A DNA stretch of 64,000 bases, taken from assembly GCA_009602725.1 (NCBI GenBank), contig WELB01000042.1, positions 52,193 to 116,192 of the forward strand, given 5' to 3'. Under the pieces are notes generated by a model. That model was not told the origin of the DNA, did not search any database, and saw nothing but the letters and a program-made list of their open reading frames with translations. Source of the stretch: Spirogloea muscicola. Taxonomy: Eukaryota; Streptophyta; Zygnematophyceae; Spirogloeales; Spirogloeaceae. Numbering within the stretch: position 1 is the first letter of the stretch; each line of letters starts with the position of its first letter. This document shows positions 47,436-57,294 of this stretch, in pieces. Both the position numbers and the translations under genes were made by a program.

Positions 47436-47883
47436 CCTTCTCCTGGACGTGGTGACCACTGACTCATATGACCTGCTCACGCCCAACCCAGTGTGCCACC
47501 AAGGCTGGGTATGCGGTAGCCTGCGCCGCTCGGGCCAAGGAGCTAAAATACGCAGATCACCCGCGGGAAGACGAGTTCTTCCCGCTCGCCATCGATACGC
47601 ACGAGGCGCTGGGCGCTCGGTGGCTCGAGCTGCTCAACCAGCTCTCACGCCACGCCATTGTCCGCCGCTTCCATGGGGAGCCGGTGTACTCCCATGCAGC
47701 AGGGTCGCTAGCGCAGGTGTAACGCATGCGCTTGGCCGTCTCGCTGCAGAGGTCTATGGCCCGCGCGCTGCACCTGCGTGCAGGCAGAGCCCTCGCTGCT
47801 GCCTCTGGCTCTGGCCAGAAGAAGAAGAACCGCTTCCAGGAACCCAGTCTCTCTGACCTGAGGCTGCTTAGCAGGGGGTACTG
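47436..47883 (+). mobile_element. LINE ORF fragment, copy A/B subfamily
   Basis: Begins abruptly at LLLDVVTTDSYD and reads KAGYAVACAARAKELKYADH, PREDEFFPLAIDTHEALGA and so on to LSDLRLLSRGY-stop at 47883. One stop interrupts the frame near 47720, and a short AGAAGAAGAA insertion lies near 47818. It is fused head-to-tail to the preceding subfamily-2 fragment. Confidence 0.8.
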
Positions 47884-49865
47884 AGTGCTTCGTAGCTGCT
47901 TCGTTTCTTTCTTGTGCTTGTTGTTCTTCGTACTTCCCCTGGCCCCTTCTCGTCCTTTGTTCATTCTTTTCTGGGCTGGCTTTTTCCAGCCCCTATCCTC
48001 AATGGGCGAGCTCTTTCGCTGGCTGTGCTCTCGCTGCAGCCTCTGGCTTTCGTCCGGGGGATTGTTTGCCGGCAGCTAGTCTGTCGGATTTGAGGCTCCT
48101 CACTCAGTAACTAATGAGTGGTCCATCCTCCCCCGTTCTGATATAGGAAAGTGCGCGCCCATAGAGAAGAGGGGCTGGCAAAGCCAGCCCAAAAAAGAAT
48201 GGACACTGTCCATAGCCAAAGAAAGAGGAGCCGGATAAAGGACTACAATACAAAACACTGCAGAACACAGAGACGATGCAGGGAAGCTCAGTACCCACGA
48301 GTGAGCAACATCAGGTCTGAGTAGCTCGATGCAGTAGCTCGCTGAGTAGCTCGCTGCTCGTTCTGATATAGCATCTTCAGGCCCCTTCGTAGCTGCTCAG
48401 CGCTTTAGGCCTCACTCGTGGGTACTGAGCTTCCCTCTGCATCGTCTCTGTGTTCTGCAGTGTTTTGAAGTGTAGTCCTTTTTCCGGCTCCTCTTTCTTT
48501 GGCTTTGGACATTGTCCATTCTTTTTTTTGGGCTGGCTTTGCCAGCCCCCTCTTCTCTATGGGCGCGCACTTCTTCTTTAGGCCCCTCCGTCATTTGGCC
48601 GCTTCGGGCTGGGCGCGCACTTCTCTATTTCGAACCTTTGTCAAATCTTCTCGGGCTGGCTTTTCACAGCCCTTGCCCCCATTGGGAGAGCCACCTCTTC
48701 AAAATAAGAAGTGCGCGCCCATACTGAGCTTCCCTCTGCATCGTCTCTGTGTTCTGCAGTGTTTTGAAGTGTAGTCTAGCGCAGGTGTACCGCATGCGCT
48801 TGGCCGTCTCGCTGCAGAGGTCTATGGCCCGCGCGCTGCACCTGCGTGCAGGCAGAGCCCTCGCTGCTGCCTCTGGCTCTGGCCAGGGGACCCGCTTCCA
48901 GGAACCCAGTCTCTCTGACCTGAGGCTGCTTAGAAGTGGCTCTCCCAATGGGGGCAAGGGCTGTGAGAAGCCAGCCCGAAAAGAATTGACAAGGTTCGAA
49001 GGGGCCAAACTACGAGCTAAGCAGCGACTGCGGGGCCTGAAGAGGCTATGGCAGGGGTTACTGAGTGCTTCGTAGCTGCTTCGTTTCTTTTCTGTGCTTG
49101 TTGTTCTTCGTACTTCCCCTGGCCCCTTCTCGTCCTTTGTTCATTCTTTTCTGGGCTGGCTTTTTCCAGCCCCTATCCTCAATGGGCGAGCCCTTCTCTC
49201 TTTGAAGTGCAGTCCTTTTTCCGGCTCCTCTTTCTTTGGCTTTGGACATTGTCCATTCATTTTTTGGGCTGGCTTTGCCAACCCCCTCTTCTCTATGGGC
49301 GCGCACTTCTTCTTTAGGCCCCTCCGTCATTTGGCCGCTTCGGGCTGGGCGCGCACTTCTCTCTTTCGAACCTTTGTCAAATCTTTTCGGGCTGGCTTCT
49401 CACAGCCCTTGCCCCCATTGGGAGAGCCACTTCTTTCATAGAGAGGAGGGGCTGGCAAAGAAAGAAAGAAGTGGCTCTCCCAATGGGGGCAAGGGCTGTG
49501 AGAAGCCAGCCCGAAAAGATTTGACAAGGTTCGAAGGGGCCAAACTACGAGCTAAGCAGCGACTGTGGGGCCTGAGGGCTGGCAAAGAAGAAGTGGCTCT
49601 CCCAATGGGGGCAAGGGCTGTGAGAAGCCAGCCCGAAAAGAATTGACCAGGTTCGAAGGGGCCAAACGACGAGCTAAGCAGCGACTGCGGGGCCTGGGGG
49701 CTGGCAAAGCCTTCCCCACTTGAGAAGTGCGCGCCCATAGAGAAGAGGGGCTGGCAAAGCCAGCCCAAAAAAGAATGGACAATGTCCAAAGCCAAAGAAA
49801 GAGGAGCCGGAGAAAGGACTACACTACAAAACACTGCAGAACACAGAAACGATGCAGAGGAAAGC
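47884..49865. repeat. Mosaic of LINE tails and 3' UTR monomers, both orientations
   Basis: 48010-48110: plus tail (DLRLLTQ-like). 48120-48300: minus UTR with perfect hairpin 48172-48190. 48400-48720: plus UTR modules. 48771-49065: plus ORF end interrupted by a UTR monomer. 49190-49435: plus modules. 49468-49700: two minus monomers in tandem with 122-bp period. 49730-49865: minus UTR. No host gene seen. Confidence 0.75.
48771..49065 (+). mobile_element. LINE ORF end split by an inserted UTR monomer
   Basis: 48771-48932 encodes SLAQVYRMRLAVSLQRSM through LSDLRLL. After CTTA the reading breaks into a minus-oriented ~118-bp UTR monomer (48933-49050), and the expected remainder GCAGGGGTTACTGAG resumes at 49051. 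Confidence 0.85.
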
Positions 49866-50905
49866 TCAGTACCCACGAGTGAGCAACATCAGGTCTGAGT
49901 AGCTCGCTGCAGGGAAAGAGGCACTCTGCCGAGACCCAGAGGCGGCGGCCATAGCACGGCCTGCGCGCGTGTGGACGGCGTGGGCAAGGGAGCTTTGAAG
50001 CGATACGGCCAGGCGCATGCGGAAGACTCGTGCGAGCGAACCGGCGGCGTTGAAGCCGGGCATCGCCCCTGGCAGACCCGGCCGCCGGTCAATGGCCTGG
50101 CGGGCAAGCCGCTGAATGAAATCCAGCCAGCGGCTGCCGAAAGCCCCGTGTACATCCATCGCCAGGGCCGCGAATGCATCCCCCACCGGGTGATCAGCAT
50201 ATTTTCGCTCCTTGCCCTGGGCCGCCTGGCCGACCGCGTGCCCTGCAAACGACGCCGATCTGGTGGGATTGGCGGAGTCGATGCAGTCAGTTGTCACCAC
50301 ATCAGCGATGATGCGGGGACCGCCGCCGGGCGGGATGGCGACCAGGTCGGCGCGTCGCGTATGGGGCTGGCCGTCCGCGCCCAGCTGGATTGGGCATGAT
50401 GGAGGAGTTCTCCACCGCGACCTTGAAGCCCGCCTCCGAAAACACCCCCTGCATACCGTCGCGCAGGCGCGACGGTATGCGGACGGAGGTCGTGGGAAGC
50501 GGTCCGCTCGCCCCCGTGTGCCCAACGGAGCATGTGGGCGGCCAGCTCCGCAGGATCAACGTGACGGGCACCGCACTCGCATTGAGTGACGCCCACGTGG
50601 CAGGGAGGGAGGAGGCCCAAGAGCCGGTGGACCGCCGTCCGGAAGACCTCGTCGGGCATAGTGAGCGCCGCGTGGAGTGGAAGCGCTGATAGCCACGCCG
50701 CCGCCCCAGGGGAGGAGGCTGAGAGCAGCCGGGCGCGCCCTCGAAGGTCAGCCGGAGGGAGAAGCTCCACCGCCTGGTCGGAGGCCGCTTGTTCAACCAG
50801 CGCCGAGAAGCGTGCCTGGGCACGCTGGTCTGGGGTGTGGGCGAGGTGGATGAAAGGAACGGCCTGTTCCGACATGTGGGGGTGGACCGCCAGGAGCCCG
50901 CCAAG
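49866..50905 (-). mobile_element. LINE copy E, divergent subfamily, finger and endonuclease region
   Basis: Reads MSEQAVPFIHLAHTPDQRAQ, DLRGRARLLSASSPGAAAW, the finger QCECGARHVDPAELAAHMLR (its last Cys replaced by Trp), then after a frame change RRADLVAIPPGG, IIADVVTTDCID, YADHPVGDAFAALAMDVHG and the end YSDLMLLTRGY-stop. A short inverted duplication lies near 50455-50480 (CCGTCGCGC...GCGCGACGG). 5'-truncated, no RT domain. Confidence 0.85.
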
Positions 50906-51457
50906 CAAAGCCAGCCCAAAAAAGATTGGACAATGTCCAAAGCCAAAGAAAGAGGAGCCGGAAAAACGACTACACTACAGAAGCCCGAAAAGAAAGTGCT
51001 CGCCCATAGAGAGGACGGGCTGGCAAAGCCAGCCCAAAAGAGAATGGACAACGTCCAAAGCCAAAGAAGGAGGAGCCGGAAAAAAGGACTACACTACAGA
51101 ACACTGCATAACACATAGACGAAAAGAAGCAAGCGCGGCCAAATTAACGAAAAACGAAAAGAAGAAGTGCGCGCCCGTAGAGAAGAGGGGCTGGCAAAGC
51201 CAGCCCAGACGAAAAGAAGAAGTGCGCGCCCATAGAGAAGAGGGGCTGTCAACGCCAGGCCCAAAAAGAATGGACAGTGTCCAAAGCCAAAGAAAGAGGA
51301 GCCGGAGAAAGGACTACACTACAGAGAAGGGCTCGCCCATTGAGGATAGGGGCTGGAAAAAGCCAGCCCAGAAAAGAATGAACAAAGGACGAGAAGGGGC
51401 CAGGGGAAGTACGAAGAACAACAAGCACTAAAAAGAAACGAAGCAGCTACGAAGCAC
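50906..51457 (-). repeat. Array of LINE 3' UTR modules
   Basis: At least five partial modules in the same (minus) orientation, each with CCATAGAGAAGAGGGGCTGG-type wording and TGGACA(A/G)TGTCCAAAGCC: near 50906, 50995, 51165, 51215 and 51335. Ends in the 3' UTR of copy F. Confidence 0.75.
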
Positions 51458-51960
51458 TCAGTAACCCCTGCTAAGCAGCCTCAGGTCAGAGAGACTGGGT
51501 TCCTGGAAGCGGGTCCCCTGGCCAGAGCCAGAGGTAGCAGCGAGGGCTCTGCCTGCACGCAGGTGCAGCGCGCGGGCCATAGACCTCTGCAGCGAGACGG
51601 CCAAGCGCATGCGGTACACCTGCGCTAGCGACCCTGCTGCATGGTAGTCCACCGGCTCCCCATGGAAGCGGCGGACAATGGCGTGACGTGAGAGCTGGTT
51701 GAGCAGCTCGAGCCACCGAGCGCCCAGCGCCCCCTGCTATCGATGGCGAGCGGGAAGAACTCGTCTTCCCGCGGGCGATCTGCGTATTTTAGCTCCTTGG
51801 CCCGAGCGGCGCAGGCTACCGCATACCCAGCCTTGGTGGCACACTGGGTTGGGTGTGAGCGGTCATAGGAGTCAGTGGTCACCACGTCCAGGAGAAGACG
51901 TGGCCCGCCTGCTGGTGGGGTGGCCACAAGGTCCACGCGACGAGCGTTGAGACCGTCGGA
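51458..51960 (-). mobile_element. LINE copy F, copy A/B subfamily, endonuclease and C-terminus
   Basis: Encodes RSDGLNARRVDLVATPPAGG, LLLDVVTTDSYDRSHPTQC, KELKYADRPREDEFFPLAID, then after a small frame change MARALHLRAGRALAATSG and LSDLRLLSRGY-stop. It breaks at about 51960 into another tail. Confidence 0.85.
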
Positions 51961-52330
51961 GCGTGGAGACCGACTACAGAACACTGCAGAACACAGAGAC
52001 GATGCAGAGGGAAGCTCAGTAGCCACGAGTGAGCAACATCAGGTCTGAGTAGCTCGCTGCAGGGAAAGAGGCACTCCGCCGAGACCCAGAGGCGGCGGCC
52101 ATAGCACGGCCTGCTCGCGTGTGGACGGCGTGGGCAAGTGAGCCCAGACGAAAAGGGGCCCTTCGACGGGGCCAAACGACGGAGGAGCCTAAAAGGGTTC
52201 TGACAGCGCTAAAAGCGCTGTCAGAACGGGTGTAGGATGGGACACTCAGTAGCTACGAGTGAGGAGCCTAACATCTGACAGACTAGCTGCCGGAAAGCAA
52301 TCCCAGCTGGGAAATGCCAGCCCAAACCGA
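51961..52330 (-). repeat. Two further LINE tails
   Basis: 52000-52145 is a copy E-type end (YSDLMLLTRGY-like plus ~100 bases of ORF). 52235-52330 encodes PAASLSDVRLLTRSY-stop upstream of a UTR remnant. Between them is a perfect palindrome (52197-52227). Confidence 0.75.
52197..52227. repeat. Perfect 14-bp stem palindrome
   Basis: GTTCTGACAGCGCT, loop AAA, then the exact reverse complement. It is about 200 bases upstream of the RBMX2-like start codon and is not the LINE UTR hairpin sequence. Confidence 0.85.
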
Positions 52331-52425
52331 AGGGGCCAGAGGTTAGCGTCAGAAGGAGCCAGGGTCCAGGCCGGGCCAGACCAAGGCCAGAGCGGCGGCG
52401 GAGCGCCACCGCCGCCGCCGCGGCG

Positions 52426-54237
52426 ATGAACCCTCTGACGCAGGTGAAGAACCTGCAGAAGATCAGCGCGCGCGAGGCGGCGGCGGGCGTCTCCGACGAC
52501 GCGAGCTGGCACGCCAAGTACCGGGACTCCGCGTACGTCTTCGCCGGCGGCCTGCCCTTCGACCTCACCGAGGGCGACCTCCTCGCCGTCTTCGCGCAGT
52601 GAGCGGCGCTGGCCTCCGCCTCCTCCTCGCGTGCCCTTCTGCAGCGGCCGCGTCCTGGCCGTCGTGGGCGATGGCCGACGGACTGGCAGCCAGAACCCAC
52701 GTCGCCCGCGTTCGTGGCCCCGCTGCTGCGCTCGGCTGGCTGCGGCAGGTACGGCGAGGTCGTGGACGTCAACCTCGTGCGCGACAAGGCGACCGGCAAG
52801 TCCCGCGGCTTCGCCTTCCTCGCCTACGAGGACCAGCGCAGCACTGTGCTTGCTGTGGGTGCGCCACCGGGACCCTCCCGGCGCCAGCAGCTGCTTGCTG
52901 TATTGTGTACTGCAGCGGAATTGCGCAGTGCCCGCATCGAGCAAACGTCACAACTCGGTGATGGTGCACCTCGTTGTGCGCAGACAACCTGAACGGCGCC
53001 AAGGTAGTGGGGCGCATTATCCGTGTGGACCACGTCACGGACTACAAGCGCAAGCGCGAGGAGGACGAGGCTGACGCGGCGGCGGCTCGTGAGGAGCGCG
53101 GCGTGTGCCACGCCTTCCAGCGCGGCGAGTGTGCTCGCGGCGACGCCTGCCGCTTCTCCCATGACGAGCAGGTCGAGCCTCCCGCCCACAGGCTCAGCCT
53201 CCTTGCCCCAAGGTGCCGTCCTGACGGTATGCTCCATGTAGGATCAGAGCACGTGAATTGTATATGCTTTGCACAAACTCGGCGGCATTATGATGAGCCA
53301 GGTCCAATTGGCCTCACTTGTTGCCGTGCAGAGGGCTGCAAACACCGGGTGGGGCGGGAAGGAAGACGAACGGTGGGAACACGACCGCTTTGCTGGCGGC
53401 AGAGGTGGAGGCGAGCGTGGCAGTGGCAGGGGCGACCCAGCTGCGAGAGGAGGAGGAGGGGGCTGGAGGGGTGAGCAGGGCAGGCAGGCGGATGGCGGCA
53501 GAGGAGCTGGCATGGGGCGGGTCGGTGCAGGTGCCAGAGGTGCACCCGTGGGCGCTCATGCTCGTGGCAAGCAAGAGACGGCAATGGCCAACGGAGACAG
53601 CTCACACCCACGGAGCCTGGCAGACGACCCGAGGCGAGAGGGTGGAGACAACAAACGGAAGAGTGAGGGCCCCGACCAGGAGCGGCTCCGGCGGGGGGAG
53701 GGGGACGCAGGCGAGTGGAGGCAGAGGGCGGAGGCTGGTGACAGGAGCGGGCGAGGTGAGGCGCAAGGACTGTTTGAGAGACACGACGAACGAGATAAGA
53801 GGGGGAGAGATAGGGAGCAAGGGAGGGAGAGGGTGCACCAAGTGGGGAGGGCAGAGGAGCGTGAGCAAGGAGGGAGAGTCGATGTGGATGTCAAGAGGGA
53901 CAGAGGTAGCGAAAGGGAGAGGGGCGAGGAAACGGAGAGGGAGAGGAAGAGTGAGAGGGAGGGGGACAAGGTGAGGGTGAGGGAGAGGGAGAGGGAGAGG
54001 GAGAGGGAGAGTGAGAAGAAGAAAGACAGGGTGATGGTGAGGGAGAGGGAGAAGGAGATGGAGAGGGAGAGGGAGAGGGAGAAGGAGATGGAGAGGGAGA
54101 GGGAGAGGAAGAGAGAGAGGGAGAGGGAGAGGGAGGGGGAGAGGGCAAGGGGGAGGGAGAGGGAGGAGGACAGAGGCAGAGGGCGAGATAGGGGCAAGGA
54201 CACCGGCAGGGAGCGCAGAGATAGGAGCGCGGAGTAG
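52426..54237 (+). CDS. RBMX2: RBMX2/Ist3-like splicing protein with RRM and CCCH finger
   Basis: Four exons, phases consistent: 52426-52598, 52749-52858, 52984-53171 and 53332-54237, giving 458 residues. MNPLTQVKNLQKISAREA and ASWHAKYRDSAYVFAGGLPF open the RRM; RNP1 is KSRGFAFLAY; then NLNGAKVVGRIIRVDHV. A CCCH zinc finger follows (GVCHAFQRGECARGDACRFSH, C-x8-C-x5-C-x3-H), then AANTGW. The layout equals plant C3H-type RBMX2 homologues, relatives of yeast Ist3/Snu17 in the RES complex that retains pre-mRNA during spliceosome activation. The last exon encodes ~300 residues that become almost pure Arg/Glu with Lys, Asp and Gly (ERER repeats, 53800-54230), a long charged low-complexity tail. The start is supported by the family N-terminus MNPLT. 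Confidence 0.95.
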
Positions 54238-55020
54238 AAGGTGATGTGACAGCCGCTCTGCGAGTCGCTCCATAGTACACGCCTCTTGGACGAGCAGGCT
54301 GTGGCGCTTGCCGCTCCTTGCTGGCCTTCCTGGCCTGGCCAATGCTTGCTCTCAAGCATTCCCACTTAGTCCATACGGTACGCTTGAAGTAGGCCCCAGT
54401 ATTGGTTCTTCTCGCTACGGCAATATGTGATGACCAGCATGCTTGGTGATGGAATACTGTCCCCATGCTCATGCACGAGCTTAACACCACGTTGCTGACA
54501 TCCTTGGTTTAGGTGTGAAGATATACATTACCGCCCACCCAGCTCCCCTTCTTCAAATGCGCATTCTCATTGGCAGCCTTCAGAATCTGAAAGGCCACGC
54601 CAAGCCGCTGATGGACTATCACTTTCGTGCCGAATGTGGATTGCTTCGTCGTGTCTTGACACCATACTGGCACCCGATTCCAAGTCACCTGGTGGCAACC
54701 CCTGCCCAAACCTCAGCAGTGATTGGGCTTGATAGTTGCAGGGGAAGCGAGGGGCTGGTTTGTAGCAGCTAGCCTTTACTGGCTGAGTGCCCCCAGATCG
54801 ATTGCTCCATTGTACTGGTTATGCTTTTTCCATTCGCGACAGCGTTCCCATGCACTCACCATATACTCTAGGGCAGGCTGCTTTGGCTGCTGCCTAGATG
54901 GAAGGGCGAATGTACTCCGGCTGCTAACTACTCCAACTTGCGGTCGTTGACTGGGGTTCTTGAGCTCCCACTTCTGCAAGTCGCTTGGTGGAGCTTCGTG
55001 GTTGGTGCTTTCCAGCTCAT
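54238..55020. other. RBMX2 3' flank with one LINE tail
   Basis: 54929-54963 resembles a plus-strand LINE ORF end (CTTGCGGTCGTTGACTGGGG). The stretch 54300-54900 shows no gene. Confidence 0.4.
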
Positions 55021-55560
55021 TCAAACCTTTGTCCACTGCTGTTGAGCTGGGCTCTCATAGGCATTGGCCCTTTTGGAAGAGCTTCTACTTACTCTTTTCC
55101 CCCGCTTCCCTGAACAGCTGATCGGCACGGCGGACAGTGGCCACAGTGTAGTTAGCCTCCAGTTAGCCTCCTTGCCGAGAAACGACAAGCATGCTATTGC
55201 GGAGTAGGTCGTGTGTGCCAGTGCCCTCCCTCCCAGTGTGCTCATTGGGTCATGTGCGCAGCCAACTGCATACATCGGCGTTGCATGCTCCGCATTCGCA
55301 CTGCACCACAGAAGCGAGGCAGGGTGGGTGAAGGCCGAGGAGGCAGTGGACAGCCGTCCTAAGATGCTGAACGCTGCGTAGGTCGAAAGTGCCGTCAGCC
55401 TCGCCGCCGTTCCAGGAGGGTCAGCACACAACGAACGGGGGGCGCGCCCAAGTAGACCGTCCTTTGGTAGGAGCTCCAGAGCCGAGTCGAAGGCCGCCTT
55501 CCCCACCTCCGCCCTGTAGCGCGCTTGGTCAGGAGCATGCTCGAGCCGTGGAGACGCCAT
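55021..55560 (-). mobile_element. Old divergent LINE fragment
   Basis: A minus-strand frame reads APDQARYRAEVGKAAFDSAL, ELLPKDGLLGRAPRS and PPGTAARLTALSTYAAF, aligning with the region before the CCHC finger of copies A and E (AMDKAAFTTALLQL, DLRGRARLHSASSPGAAAW). The finger is only partly recognisable. Confidence 0.6.
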
Positions 55561-55631
55561 CGCCGTACTCTGGAGGAGCTATTCTATACTTTGGGAGAAT
55601 GCGACTGCTGATGGTCAAGATCTTCTCTACC

Positions 55632-55775
55632 TCCCCCCCAGCGGTCCATGGGGCACGCCTTGCACCTGCGTGACGGGCCGTGCTCTAGCTGCAGCCTCTG
55701 GCTTTCGTCAGGGGGATTGCTTTCCGGCTGCAGCTAGTCTTTGGGATGTGCGGCTCCTCACTCGTGGCTACTGAG
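55632..55775 (+). mobile_element. LINE ORF end, third subfamily
   Basis: Encodes QRSMGHALHLR, then a shifted LAAASGFRQGDCFPAAAS and WDVRLLTRGY-stop near 55771, followed by UTR modules to about 55970. Confidence 0.75.
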
Positions 55776-56371
55776 TGATTGTTGTCCAGAAACAGCTCTT
55801 CCAAGTTGACAGCAGTGACTGTGACAGGCCAGCCCGCAGGAATGGACAAGGTCTCAAGGGGTTGGATGGCGAAAGCAGCAGGTTACTGAGCGCTAAGACG
55901 CCAGCAAGTGGGCTCCCAGTGAACCTCAGCAAGTGGGCGAGCAATCCCTCGTCAGTGAGTGCAAGTCGGTGGTTGGAAAGCGGTTGTGAACGTCGGGCTG
56001 TGGTGTGCATGACCAGATCAGCGGAGCCACGGGCTCAGGGGAAGCGAGTGCCAGCCGCCCGACCACCGGGGGCGGCACAAACGGCGGGCGGGCAAACGGG
56101 GTCGGCGCCGTCAGCGCGCGCCCGTCCCGTCACGCCCGCGCCGGCGCGCCCCCGACCGGCCCAGGCGAATCCGGCACCGGCGGGCCGCGTTGACCAGGGG
56201 GGCGGCCGGCGCGGTGCCCTCCCCCCGAAAGCGCAGGGCCCATAGAGTAGTCGTTTTCACAGCCGGCGCGGGGCCTGCGCCCGGGAGGCGAGGGCCAGCG
56301 TCCCCCCAGAACACGGCCCCTGCTGGCAAGCGCGTGCCCCCCGGCGGCAGCAGCGGCGGCCTAGCGGCGGC
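55776..56371. other. LINE UTR remnant, then very GC-rich sequence before the gap
   Basis: 55790-55970 has LINE UTR phrases in minus orientation (GTGACAGGCCAGCCCG, GTCAGTGAGTGCAAGTC). 55980-56371 is CG-rich without a recognisable gene; it may include the 5' end of the proline-rich protein gene. Confidence 0.4.
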
Positions 56372-57294
56372 NNNNNNNNNNNNNNNNNNNNNNNNNNNNN
56401 NNNNNNNNNNNNNNNNNNNNNNNNNNNNNNNNNNNNNNNNNNNNNNNNNNNNNNNNNNNNNNNNNNNNNNNNNNNNNNNNNNNNNNNNNNNNNNNNNNNN
56501 NNNNNNNNNNNNNNNNNNNNNNNNNNNNNNNNNNNNNNNNNNNNNNNNNNNNNNNNNNNNNNNNNNNNNNNNNNNNNNNNNNNNNNNNNNNNNNNNNNNN
56601 NNNNNNNNNNNNNNNNNNNNNNNNNNNNNNNNNNNNNNNNNNNNNNNNNNNNNNNNNNNNNNNNNNNNNNNNNNNNNNNNNNNNNNNNNNNNNNNNNNNN
56701 NNNNNNNNNNNNNNNNNNNNNNNNNNNNNNNNNNNNNNNNNNNNNNNNNNNNNNNNNNNNNNNNNNNNNNNNNNNNNNNNNNNNNNNNNNNNNNNNNNNN
56801 NNNNNNNNNNNNNNNNNNNNNNNNNNNNNNNNNNNNNNNNNNNNNNNNNNNNNNNNNNNNNNNNNNNNNNNNNNNNNNNNNNNNNNNNNNNNNNNNNNNN
56901 NNNNNNNNNNNNNNNNNNNNNNNNNNNNNNNNNNNNNNNNNNNNNNNNNNNNNNNNNNNNNNNNNNNNNNNNNNNNNNNNNNNNNNNNNNNNNNNNNNNN
57001 NNNNNNNNNNNNNNNNNNNNNNNNNNNNNNNNNNNNNNNNNNNNNNNNNNNNNNNNNNNNNNNNNNNNNNNNNNNNNNNNNNNNNNNNNNNNNNNNNNNN
57101 NNNNNNNNNNNNNNNNNNNNNNNNNNNNNNNNNNNNNNNNNNNNNNNNNNNNNNNNNNNNNNNNNNNNNNNNNNNNNNNNNNNNNNNNNNNNNNNNNNNN
57201 NNNNNNNNNNNNNNNNNNNNNNNNNNNNNNNNNNNNNNNNNNNNNNNNNNNNNNNNNNNNNNNNNNNNNNNNNNNNNNNNNNNNNNNNNNNNNN
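56372..57294. other. Assembly gap (923 unresolved bases)
   Basis: Run of N inside GCC/CCG-rich sequence. The right edge opens in proline-coding repeats, so the gap probably hides a longer proline-rich repeat. Confidence 0.98.

Noticed and set aside
53556-54365. Long minus-strand Ser/Leu/Pro-rich frames
   Set aside because: They are the complement of the Arg/Glu-coding tail of the RBMX2-like gene; composition only.
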